A DNA stretch of 64,000 nt from Pseudogymnoascus destructans. Taxonomy: Eukaryota; Ascomycota; Leotiomycetes; Thelebolales; Thelebolaceae. Position numbers and translations under genes: made by a program. Below are positions 29,863 through 39,065 of the stretch, in pieces (position 1 is the first letter of the stretch; every line of letters begins with the position of its first letter). The stretch spans positions 1,550,001 through 1,614,000 of the forward strand of contig NW_020167524.1 of assembly GCF_001641265.1 (NCBI RefSeq), given 5' to 3'. A model generated the notes under the pieces. That model ran no database searches. It was not told the origin of the DNA and saw only the letters and a list, made by a program, of their open reading frames with translations.

Positions 29863-31702
29863 ATGCTGCCAAAAAATGATGAAAGGCAATTACTGCTAGC
29901 TATCCAAGCTCTACAAAGCGACCCAAAGTTATGCCTTCGAGCTGTAGCTAGGACCTTTTCTGTGGACCACCATAAGCTAGGTCGTCGATTACTAGGCATA
30001 CCTTCACGACGCGATATCCAAGCTGTAATGGTGGGTGCACCAGATATGAGAATCTAGCCACCCAAGGAAGGGATGAATTTACTAAGACAACACACTGTCT
30101 TAGGAAACAGAGCCAAAGGGTTGTAGCTTAGACTATTCCACAACGCAGCAATCAGGTGTATGATGTGGTGAAGTGGTTTAGACAAGTTGCAACAAATGTT
30201 GAGTCTGGGAACTCAGGGGTAAGTCAGAGGTTAACACCTCACTGACTTTTCAGAAACAAGGAGTAACAAGATGAATGCTTGGAAGCTTGGAAAAGACTGG
30301 AAGTATGTGATAGTCGATTTACTGTATTGTCTGCTTGCCCTTTCTTAAGGAAAGGGCAATCCTATTTATGCCAAAGGAGTGTAGTTCTCTCATTTTCCAT
30401 GACTTTCCATGACTAACCAGGCTTGGTAAATGTATTAGAAATCAAGTGCGACCCACAACTAGCTTGCTAATCATGTAGTGAACGTAAGAGAATCCCATAG
30501 AACCATCTCTTGGGTTCCTAGCCTATAGGAAGTGAAAAGGAGGTCCAAGGTCAGAGTACCTATAGACAAATTATGTCATAACTTAACCAATCTTGTGGGT
30601 AACTAAGGAGCGATGACGTGTAATGAATCATAGAGGGTTGTAGAAGCTTTTGGAGCTATCGTTCATGTTCCTAGGCCTCTAGTTGGTAGAGATATGCCAT
30701 GTGGTAGTATTGGCCCACCCCCTTAAGGAGGAGATTTTCTTAATAACTTGTTCAATGAGTGTCCAAATGATATGCCGTGATGTATGTAGCATAAACAGAT
30801 GTAGTAGAAGAGTTTGCAGCAATCGTTGAGTAGTATTGCTTCTGTTGGTGATAAGCCAAGATATGTATGGTGACTTGTAGGTTTGAGGAGGAGATTTCTA
30901 AGTTTGCTCTTGAGTTTGATAGCAAACTGAGTGCAACGAATGTCAGTATGACACAAGCCAACTCACGGAAATTGACAAATCTAGAGGAATCAGTCCTTGT
31001 TCAATACATACTCGACCTAGCTACAAAAGGATTTCCTCCTCAGTTGTCTATTGTTGAAGATATGGCAAATCGGCTACTTGCAACATGCGACGCGCCACGC
31101 GTCGGGTCGCGTTGGGCTTCAAACTTTGTTAAGCTGCGTGTAGAGCTCCGGACACGCTTCCAGCGCAAATACGACTACCAGAGGGCTAAGTGCGAGGACC
31201 CAGAAGTCATCCGTTGTTGGTTGAGCTTCTACGCAACACAATTGCAAAATATGGCATCAATGAAGCAGATATCTACAACTTTGATGAGACTGGGTTTATG
31301 ATGGGCATTATCTCAACTGCTATGGTTGTGACAAGCTCAGATGGGCGTACAAAAGCAAAGAAGGTACAGCCTGGCAATCGGGAATGGGTTACAGTAATCC
31401 AAGGTGTTAGTTCTCAAGGTTGGGCAGTGCCGCCATTTGTCATTGTTGCAGGCAAAAACCACCTTGCATCTTGGTATGAGAACAGTGGATTTCCAAGCGA
31501 TTGGGTAATTGCTGTTACAGAAAATGTCTGGACTACAAACGAGAGAGGCATGGATTGGATTCAGCATTTTGAGTAGCATACAAAGACCCGGAGTGTTGGT
31601 GGTTATCGCCTCTTAGTCCTTGATGGTCATGAGAGCCACCACTCAGATGAGTTTGAGGAATACTGCAAGGAACACAACATTATTACACTTTGTATGCCTG
31701 CT
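29863..31702 (+). pseudogene. Fot1/pogo transposase (family X), broken
   Basis: Segment 1 (29863-30023) gives MLPKNDERQLLLAIQALQS and ends RRDIQA; segment 2 from 30959 continues NSRKLTNLEESVLVQYIL in the same frame once one copy of the CAAGC duplication is ignored. A frameshift near 31.24 kb and a TAG at 31574-31576 follow. IYNFDETGFMMG and LLVLDGHESHHS hold two of the three catalytic Asp residues; the third lies in the lost C-terminal part. It is inactive. Confidence 0.9.
30024..30953 (+). mobile_element. solo LTR-A (copy A3)
   Basis: 930 bp, TGTAATGG...TATGACA, flanked by the exact 5-bp duplication CAAGC (30019-30023 and 30954-30958) within the Fot X transposase frame. This copy fixes the true ends of LTR-A, because both flanks belong to one gene. 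Confidence 0.95.
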
Positions 31703-32837
31703 TGTAACGCTGACTTCTAAACGATAGAAGACACAGAGGTTTCTTGCGTAAGGTTGACTTGACAGAGGAGGCAGGGGATTAGACACAAAGGCTTTCCAAG
31801 TAACACGTTACAGTATTGTAGAGAATACTATATTGAGTTGAGCACAAAGCTCCTATCTAAGGAAATACTATCTACTTATATAGTGGCGTCGTGCCTCATG
31901 GTGTCATACTGACATTTGTTGCACTCAGTTTGCTATCAAACTCAAGAGCAAACTTAGAAATCTCCTCCTCAAACCTACAAGTCACCATACATATCTTGGC
32001 TTATCACACCAACAACAGAAGCAATACTACTCAACGATTGCTGCAAACTCTTCTACTACATCTGTTTATGCTACATACATCACGGCATATCATTTGGACA
32101 CTCATTGAACAAGTTATTAAGAAAATCTCCTCCTTAAGGGGGTGGGCCAATACTACCACATGGCATATCTCTACCAACTAGAGGCCTAGGAACATGAACG
32201 ATAGCTCCAAAAGCTTCTACAACCCTCTATGATTCATTACACGTCATCGCTCCTTAGTTACCCACAAGATTGGTTAAGTTATGACATAATTTGTCTATAG
32301 GTACTCTGACCTTGGACCTCCTTTTCACTTCCTATAGGCTAGGAACCCAAGAGATGGTTCTATGGGATTCTCTTACATTCGCTACATGATTAGCAAGCTA
32401 GTTGTGGGTCGCACTTGATTTCTAATACATTTACCAAGCCTGGTTAGTCATGGAAAGTCATGGAAAATGAGAGAACTACACTCCTTTGGCATAAATAGGA
32501 TTGCCTTTTCCTTAAGAAAGGGCAAGCAGGCAATACAGTAAATCGACTATCACATACTTCCCCGTCTTTTACAAGCTTCCAAGCATTCATCTTGTTACTC
32601 CTTGTTTCTGAAAAGTCAGTGAGGTGTTAACCTCTGACTTACCCCTGAGTTCCCAGACTCAACATTTGTTGCAACTTGTCTGAACCACTTCACTACATCA
32701 CACACCTGATTGCTGCGTTGTGGAATAGTCTAAGCTACAACCCTTTGGCTCTGTTTCCTAAGACAGTGTGTTGTCTTAGTAAAATCATCCCTTCCTTGGG
32801 TGGCTAGATTCTCACATCTGGTGCACCCACCATTACA
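30954..32837. repeat. segmental duplication, copy 2 (sister at 11174-13057)
   Basis: Probably the source locus, because here the LTR-A copies on both sides keep matching target duplications, whereas at 10-13 kb they do not. Confidence 0.8.
31902..32837 (-). mobile_element. solo LTR-A (copy A4, inverted) inside LTR-B
   Basis: 936 bp with an exact 5-bp target duplication CATGG (31897-31901 and 32838-32842). Orientation is opposite to A3. Confidence 0.94.
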
Positions 32838-32963
32838 CATGGGTAATCTGGATAGTTGGCGGATAGCTAGATATTCAGGATAGTTCATGGATAGCTCAAC
32901 TATCCAATATCCACTAGTTTCTGCAACTATCCATTAGGCCCATCACATGGCAGCCTACCCCGG

Positions 32964-33883
32964 TGTAATGGTGGGTGCACCAGATGTGAGAATCTAGCCA
33001 CCCAAGGAAGGGATGAATTTACTAAGACAACACACTGTCTTAGAAAACAGAGCCAAAGGGTCGTAGCTTAGACTATTCCACAATGCAGCAATCAGGTGTG
33101 TGATGTAGTGAAGTGGTTCAGACAAGTTGCAACAAATGTTGAGTCTGGGAACTCAGGGGTAAGTCAGAGGTTAACACCTCACTGACTTTTCAAGGAGTAA
33201 CAAGATCAATGCTTGGAAGCTTGGAAAAGACGTGGAAGTATGTGATAGTAGATTTACTGTATTGTCTGCTTGCCCTTTCTTAAGGAAAGGGCAATCCTAT
33301 TTATGCTAAAGGAATGTAGTTCTCTCATTTTCCAAGACTTTCCATGACTTACCAGGCTTGGTAACTGTAGTCGATGTAAGAGAATCCCATAGAACCATCT
33401 CTTAGGTTTGTAGCCTATAGGAAGTAAAAGGAGGTCCAAGGTCAGAGTACCCCTATAGACAAATTATGTCATAGACAAATTATGTCACAGACAAATTATG
33501 TCATAACTTAACCAATCTTGTGGGTAACTAAAGAGTGATGACATGTAATGAATCATAGAGGTTCGTAGGAGCTTTTAGAGCTATCGTTCATGCTCCTAGG
33601 CCTCTAGTTGGTAGAGATATGTCATGTGGTAGTATGAGTGATGTCATGTAATGAATCATAGAGGGTTGTAGAGATATGCTATGTGGTAATATGGGCCCAG
33701 TAACTAAGGGGCGATGACGTGTAATGAATCATAGATGGTTGTAGCAATCGTTGAGTAGTATTGCTCTTGTTGTTGGTGTGATAAGCCAAAATATGTATAG
33801 TGACTTGTAGGTTTGAGGAGGAGATTTCCAAGTTTGCTCTTGAGTTTGATAGCAAACTGAGTGCAACGAATGTCAGTATGACA
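32964..33883 (+). mobile_element. solo LTR-A (copy A5) inside LTR-B
   Basis: 920 bp; flanks CCCGG (left) and CCCGC (right), one mismatch, where the B1 sequence predicts CCCGC. It belongs to a variant group with three tandem copies of AGACAAATTATGTCA (about 33454-33505) and a reshuffled 3' half. Confidence 0.9.
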
Positions 33884-33948
33884 CCCGCTTGCCCCCTGTG
33901 ACTCACACGTCACGTTACTAGGCCCTGGCCCTGTAACCATGATGTCAT

Positions 33949-34320
33949 TGTAAGGACACAGGGCACCCAGCTCACAGTAATAGCATATGAGAGTGCGAGT
34001 CGGAGGCTAAACGGATGCTATCCTATAGGTCTACTATGAAGGATACAAAAAAGATGAAGGGGGAACCCCATTGAGTCTGTTTCCTTGAGTACCCGAAACG
34101 GGCCTGACTTGTTTATCCCAACCCTAGCCCTGATCCTTCCACCGCAACAGGTCAGCATCGACCCTGAACCCTACACCCTTACCATCCCCCACTATAGTGT
34201 AACTCGCTATGTGCTCCTCTACTGGTTCGAAACCACACCGAGTCAGATTTCATGCTTGTAGTGACCGTAACAGTTCTGAGACAGGTTCTTCGAGTATCTA
34301 GGTAAGGAGGCATCCTTACA
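33949..34320. mobile_element. solo LTR-C inside LTR-B
   Basis: 372 bp starting TGTAAGGACACAGG and ending GGCATCCTTACA, flanked by an exact 5-bp duplication GTCAT (33944-33948 and 34321-34325). TG...CA ends plus a 5-bp duplication make a solo LTR more likely than a short inverted-repeat DNA element. Confidence 0.82.
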
Positions 34321-34343
34321 GTCATGTTACTGTAGCCGTAACA

Positions 34344-35113
34344 CATTAAGGCTCATATCAACCACATTACCAAGGTCGAGTTCTTTCTCGCCTTTAGAGC
34401 AGCATATCTGGAATCCATGACAGCCCAAAACGCCCAGTCCGGGTTCCGCGGAGCTGGCTTAGTGCCTTTCGACCCGCAAGCAGTGCTTTCAAAGCTTGAC
34501 GTGAGGTTATGGACTCCAACTCCCTCTAGACCCTCTACTGCCAACACCAACCCTTGGGTCTCCCAGACCCCTTCCAACCAAACTGAAGCTCTTTCACAAA
34601 CAATCCTCGTTCGAAATCGAATTGCCCGTCACCAAGGAAGCTCGCCAACTCTACTCTTCGGGACAGTTATTGCGTTGGCAAAGGGTACGGAGCGACTAGC
34701 ACATGAGAACACCCTTCTGTCCGCTGAGGTACGTACCCTTCGAGCAGCCAATGAAGCCCTTAGCAAATGCCGCAGGGCTAAAAAGGCTCGTGTCCGTGAA
34801 GGAGGTGCACTTATAGTAGAGGATGCAGATATTATCGCACAGAAGGATGTGGATGAGCAGGTATGACACGACGTACGTGCGGTTGGGGGTAGTCGCAAGG
34901 AGGGGCAACCGTCTAGGCGATGCTGTGGGATCTGTGGAAAAGCTGGTCATAATGCGCGAACTTGTCAAGAAGCTATAGATATGTCTAGTTCATCTGATTC
35001 CGCTTAGTTATAGTTAATTTAATATGTTATGGTTGATTTATTAATATTCAAAGTAGAATGCCAAGGAAAAGTGTCCGAGTTACTGATATGTCCGACGTAC
35101 TGATAAACCACTT
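34344..35113 (+). pseudogene. 3' part of a second Fot family Y element
   Basis: Plus-strand C-terminal transposase half, nearly the same as the complete element: from the KAHINHITK segment through MTAQNAQSGFRGAGLV, the coiled coil and the CCHC knuckle (CGICGKAGHNARTC), with a stop near 34865 and a small deletion. A terminal repeat follows at about 35066-35113 with two 17-bp-spaced words, mutated at a few bases. Its 5' half is missing. Confidence 0.9.
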
Positions 35114-35134
35114 TAGATTAATCCTTTAGACTAT

Positions 35135-35377
35135 TGGAAAATAAATCAATCTCGATTTCCAATTCTAGCTACTATAGCTAGGCGCTATTTACAAATCCCT
35201 GCTACTAGTGCTCCTATAGAGAGCTTTTTTAGTATAGGTAGCCTTATTATTTTAAAGATTAGAAATAGGCTTTCTAAAGACATTTTTAGAGTAATAGCTT
35301 GTTTAAAGAGTTGGGATTTTATAAAGGAAGAAGAAGAGGATCTAGAAGAGGAATTTATAGCTAAATTAATACTTTAA
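35135..35377 (+). pseudogene. hAT transposase C-terminal dimerisation domain relic
   Basis: Open reading gives PILATIARRYLQIPATSAPI then ESFFSIGSLI and RNRLSKDIFRVIACLKSW, matching the hAT C-terminal dimerisation motif (usual form ATSAPSER-FS...KRNRL...LKSW). An acidic tail follows and TAA is at 35375-35377. The catalytic part upstream is absent, replaced by Fot DNA. The codons are extremely AT-rich. Confidence 0.78.
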
Positions 35378-35836
35378 GAAGTATTTAGATAGATTAATGT
35401 ATATTTGGTTTCCTTTTCTACTATACTAGATAATTACTTAGGCCACGTGATTATAACATCATGTGATAATCATGAATATTCATGATTATTATGATTATTT
35501 GTGCTAACCCTGCAATGAAGTATCATCCCGACAAATTTGGCTGAATTATTTGAGTCTTTTAACATATGCTTATTTGAATTACTATTCGTGTTTATTATTG
35601 GAAGGGAAAATAAATCTCATAGTTCGTGGTGTCATATTATGCCTAACGAAGGATATCTCTATCGGAACAGGCAACTAGCACATCCCCCCCCATGACATGT
35701 AATTCCATCCAGTCACCATCATATGTATGTTCTATCCACAGAAATCAATACCCAAACGTTGCCAAACACCGTACCAACTCCCTCAAGTGTCAATATAAAG
35801 TACAAAGCCCGCGTAGGCAAACTCTCACACGGGTAT
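35378..35836. other. intergenic, no gene seen
   Basis: AT-rich in the first half with ATGATTATTATGATTA-type words, then ordinary 3' flank of the next gene. Confidence 0.4.
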
Positions 35837-36824
35837 CTACCGCACTTCAGTAACTTCCTGATAATTAGCTGTCACTGGCCTCTCCATGTTGCCTAGATCT
35901 GCACCCTGCCCACTAAGATCTCTCTTCCTACTTGTGAAGTGGAATCTGGAAGTCAAAGGTGTCGCTAAGGCGGGCTCATCTGAGCCCTGGTCGCCCAGCC
36001 TCGAAAAGAAACCCTTTTTCTTCGGGGCAGGTTTGTCTTTGACCGGGTTGTCATTCAGACCCACGTCTTCAAATCCTTCGCCTTCTTCTTCTTCTGTTGG
36101 TGGGCCCCCTTGAAAGCGCCCTTCGTGAAGTGATGAGCGCGGTAAGCGGGGTAGACGCGCATCGAGAGATTGGCGCCCATTCACAGACGATGAACTCTCC
36201 ATTACGGGAGACCTAGCAGAAATATCCTATTAAAAGTATTAGTCTATGCTTTGTGAATCCAATGAACTGTGCCACCCCCGGAGGGCAGAGGGTGGAGGGG
36301 GTAGAGGGTGTAGAGGGTAGAGGAGGTATAAAAAGACTGACAAATGAGCGTCTGTACGAATCAAAGGATTCCCTGGAGATGGAGAATGGCTCTATCTCTG
36401 CGAAACTTCTAGTCGCACTGGAAGATGCATTCGATGGGTTGGAGCGGCGAGGCCAAAAGCCCTTCTTTTCGGGTGGTGATGGCTACCATAATAGTCAGAG
36501 TTGCTCTACGCATCCAAGTTTTGATGTTTGCTTACTGGTAAGTATACCCCGCTATCATTGACGACTGTTTGGATATGAGTAAGGTTCTGGAGCGAAACTA
36601 ATACTCAAGTATCATAATCTAGGGCATAATTTACCGCTCATTTTATATTCCGGGGGCTGTTCAACCTTCTTGCTATTTATACTCAATGAGGAGGACGTTT
36701 TAGACGCCTTTATATCCGCATTGTCAACTGCCAAGCCGTGGCCACCAGGAGATTCGGGCGTCGCATTTTCGTCCGGCAGACCCTCGAGGCCAGTACGCTT
36801 TGCAAATGGATTCCGAATAGGCAT
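35837..36824 (-). CDS. conserved fungal protein of unknown function
   Basis: Four exons: 36824-36635, 36564-36536 (29 nt), 36482-36342 and 36226-35837, 249 aa. The start MPIRNPFAKRTGLEGLPDEN, the tiny exon encoding VNDSGVYLP and the next exon PSPPEKKGFWPRRSNPSN join into a typical low-complexity conserved fungal segment. The C-terminus has repeated KKGFFSRLG/KKGFW-like motifs and Ser/Arg stretches that look like kinase targets. No enzyme domain or membrane segment is seen; it is probably disordered. All four junctions have consensus sites and keep frame, and the 29-nt exon is supported by the continuous SGVYLPPSPPEKK segment. The last intron contains a 9-bp GTAGAGGGT repeat. Confidence 0.78.
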
Positions 36825-37475
36825 ATTGATAAGAGTACAGTTGTATGTATACAATTAGCAATTATTGAGTCGTCGAAGGACTTGGAGAGTTGTGTCGCGC
36901 CTATGGGACACGGGATGGCTGGTTTGACCTCGGACCGCGACCTGTTCCTGGACGTTGGTTGGTTCAATTCTCTGTTATTTAGGCTATTGGAATCCGTGTG
37001 GCTCTAAAGTCTGGGGAACATATATACGAATTGATACGAAAATCGAAGCTGATGGGATTCCTCTCTTTGCTTGATCTCAAAGTAACCAACTTAGCAAAGG
37101 CTCATAGTTCTAGTTGTTTAGAGCCTTATTGTTACAATTGTTATGAACACTTTTAAATGGCAATTAAGCTCAGAGTGAGTTGTACACAGCCCCATCATCG
37201 ATCGGGCTTTTGGGCTGTCGCACAAGTAACATCTTGCCATTGCTGCCTTATGAAACGTTCGTGGGTTGGGCGAGTAGAGAGTATAGCAAGTACGTTGTAG
37301 GAGGAGCCAAATATGTCATGTGACACCGCGTACTGATTACAAACGCGAGCCGACAAGGGACGCGTCCACCCAACAAGAAACAACAACTAACACGAATTTA
37401 TCGATTCGAATCGGCTGGCCAAACTGGTCTAATCACGTAAGAAAGGTTGTTGTGCTTGGCTCGGTAACAACAACA
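36825..37475. promoter_or_regulatory. shared promoter region, unknown gene / RAD51
   Basis: 651 bp between divergent starts. Candidate cell-cycle or damage elements were not convincingly found: GACGCGTCC near 37358 contains ACGCGT, an MCB-like word often seen before DNA replication and repair genes. No gene is seen. Confidence 0.5.
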
Positions 37476-38639
37476 ATGGCGGCCGAGGATATGGAGGGAT
37501 CGCAAGGCATTGGTGAGGGTGGAGTTGGAGGGCCTGGTGCGCCTACGCCTTTGTGGTCACTCGAGGTATGATTATTCATACTTGCAGCATAAGACACGTC
37601 GGGACGAGCACTAAAATTGGAACTATCAGGGCGTTGCTGGACTTACAAAGCGCGATATTCAACTTGTTGTTGATGGCGGCTTTAATACGGTCGAGGCTGT
37701 TGCCTACACTCCCCGCAGAGTACTGGAACAGATCAAGGGGATCTCGGAGCAAAAGGCAACGAAGATATTAACAGAAGGTCAGTGCCGTATATGGGAAGTA
37801 ATTGTTTGACTACTAATTTGGAAATAGCTTCCAAGCTTGTTCCTATGGGCTTCACTACGGCAACAGAAATGCATCAACGCCGCAGCGAATTGATTTCCAT
37901 CACCACTGGCTCCAAGCAGCTCGATACCTTATTAGCTGGTGGTATCGAAACAGGCTCTGTCACAGAAATATTCGGCGAATTCAGGACTGGAAAGAGTCAG
38001 ATCTGCCATACATTGGCGGTTACTTGCCAACTTCCTTTTGATATGGGTGGTGGCGAGGGGAAGTGTTTGTACATCGACACAGAAGGAACATTCAGACCAG
38101 TTCGTCTATTGGCTGTGGCAAATCGATACGGACTATCAGGAGAAGAGGTCCTCGATAATGTAGCATATGCGCGTGCTTACAATTCCGATCATCAGCTCCA
38201 GCTTCTGCAACTTGCCTCGCAGATGATGTGCGAAACCCGCTTTTCACTACTCATCGTTGACAGCGCCACATCTCTATATCGCACGGATTTTGTTGGGAGA
38301 GGGGAATTGGCTTCAAGGCAAACCCACCTGGGGAAGTTTATGAGAGCGTTACAGCGTCTTGCCGACGAGTTCGGCATTGCAGTTGTCATTACCAACCAGG
38401 TCGTGGCCCAAGTCGATGGAGGACCCAGCGCGATGTTTAACCCAGATCCTAAGAAGCCAATAGGTGGACACGTTATTGCTCACGCGAGTACAACCCGGCT
38501 CAGTCTGAAGAAGGGAAGGGGAGAGACGAGAATATGCAAGATTTACGACAGCCCTTGTCTTCCGGAGAGCGACTGCCTGTTCGCCATCAATGAGGATGGC
38601 ATTGGTGACCCAAGTCCAAAGGATCTCGAGAAAGACTAG
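37476..38639 (+). CDS. RAD51: Rad51 recombinase
   Basis: Three exons: 37476-37565, 37630-37777 and 37828-38639, 349 aa, the usual length. The N-terminal helix-hairpin-helix region reads GVAGLTKRDIQLVVDGGFN. The Walker A is GEFRTGKSQ and Walker B is FSLLIVDSAT, with the ATP cap and L2 region from VVITNQVVAQVDGGPSAMF. The polymerisation motif GFTTATE is present (Phe-x-x-Ala). It forms the nuclear filament that performs strand exchange in homologous recombination. The start at 37476 is the first in-frame ATG; upstream open frame lacks one. The presence of Rad51 says nothing specific about the LTR recombination seen nearby. Confidence 0.97.
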
Positions 38640-39065
38640 ATCTTTTAGGCGACACGAGGAATGGGTCCACAATCGTATGGGTATGGAGAACGTGCATTGT
38701 TGAGTTACGAGGCTATGAGAAACTTTGTTACAGAAAGAGCTTGGCGTTATAGATATTGTGTGCTTTAGCATGCCGCGAATTGTACATTTAATTGGCCTAG
38801 CATTATGGACTTGGGAACAATAAACTGCCTATTTGCATTTGTAGCAATACCATCTTATTTGAAGGCGTAGTGCTGCCCATGGTGATGTGGAAATGTGAAG
38901 TTTGGAACTGGAGTGATGAGCTAAACTCTATTTTGGGACTAGCGCGTATCTTCAAAAGCTGCTACCAAACAAAGTTGACGTGCAGCCATACGGAATACCA
39001 GCGCCTGCGCCCAGCTCCTAGCTCCTTCTTCATGAGTTCTATGATTGCTTCTTGATGGAGGAAAG
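38640..39065. other. intergenic, RAD51 3' flank and NUP120 promoter
   Basis: 426 bp with two out-of-frame ATGs (39032, 39041) before the NUP120 start, possibly short upstream frames. No gene. Confidence 0.4.

Larger units (their letters stand above)
29765..31702 (+). mobile_element. Fot1/pogo element (family X), split by solo LTR-A
   Basis: Starts ACGTACATG after a TA at 29763-29764, with the word AGCGAACCGGCC at 29777-29788 and again at 29794-29805 (17-bp period). The transposase begins at 29863 and is cut at 30023 by LTR-A copy A3, then continues from 30954/30959. It ends at 31702, where LTR-B copy B3 begins, so the C-terminal part and right terminal repeat are lost. Confidence 0.88.
31703..34343 (-). 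mobile_element. LTR-B (copy B3, minus) carrying three nested solo LTRs
   Basis: LTR-B runs TGTAACGCTG (31703) to GCCGTAACA (34343) in four pieces: 31703-31901, 32838-32963, 33884-33948 and 34321-34343. They are separated by LTR-A copies A4 and A5 and by LTR-C. The pieces join to the sequence of copy B1. The outer flanks (CTGCT left, CATTA right) do not match, and the host is Fot family X on the left but Fot family Y on the right, so the outer copy is a recombination product. Confidence 0.88.

Noticed and set aside
31902..33893. Element with GTGT...ACAC ends and 3-bp duplications (CACTA-like DNA transposon)
   Set aside because: Flanks ATG/ATG and CCG/CCG fit at two sites, but the copy at 30024-30953 inside one coding frame shows ends TGT...ACA with an exact 5-bp CAAGC duplication, and CATGG also fits at 31902. 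A solo LTR explains all copies.
34180..34270. Possible tRNA remnant (GGTTCGAAACC word)
   Set aside because: No matching A-box, anticodon stem or acceptor stem could be placed around it on either strand.
33948..34321. MITE with TTGTAAGGA ends and TCA duplication
   Set aside because: The same junction is read more economically as TG...CA ends with an exact 5-bp GTCAT duplication, matching the other solo LTRs here.
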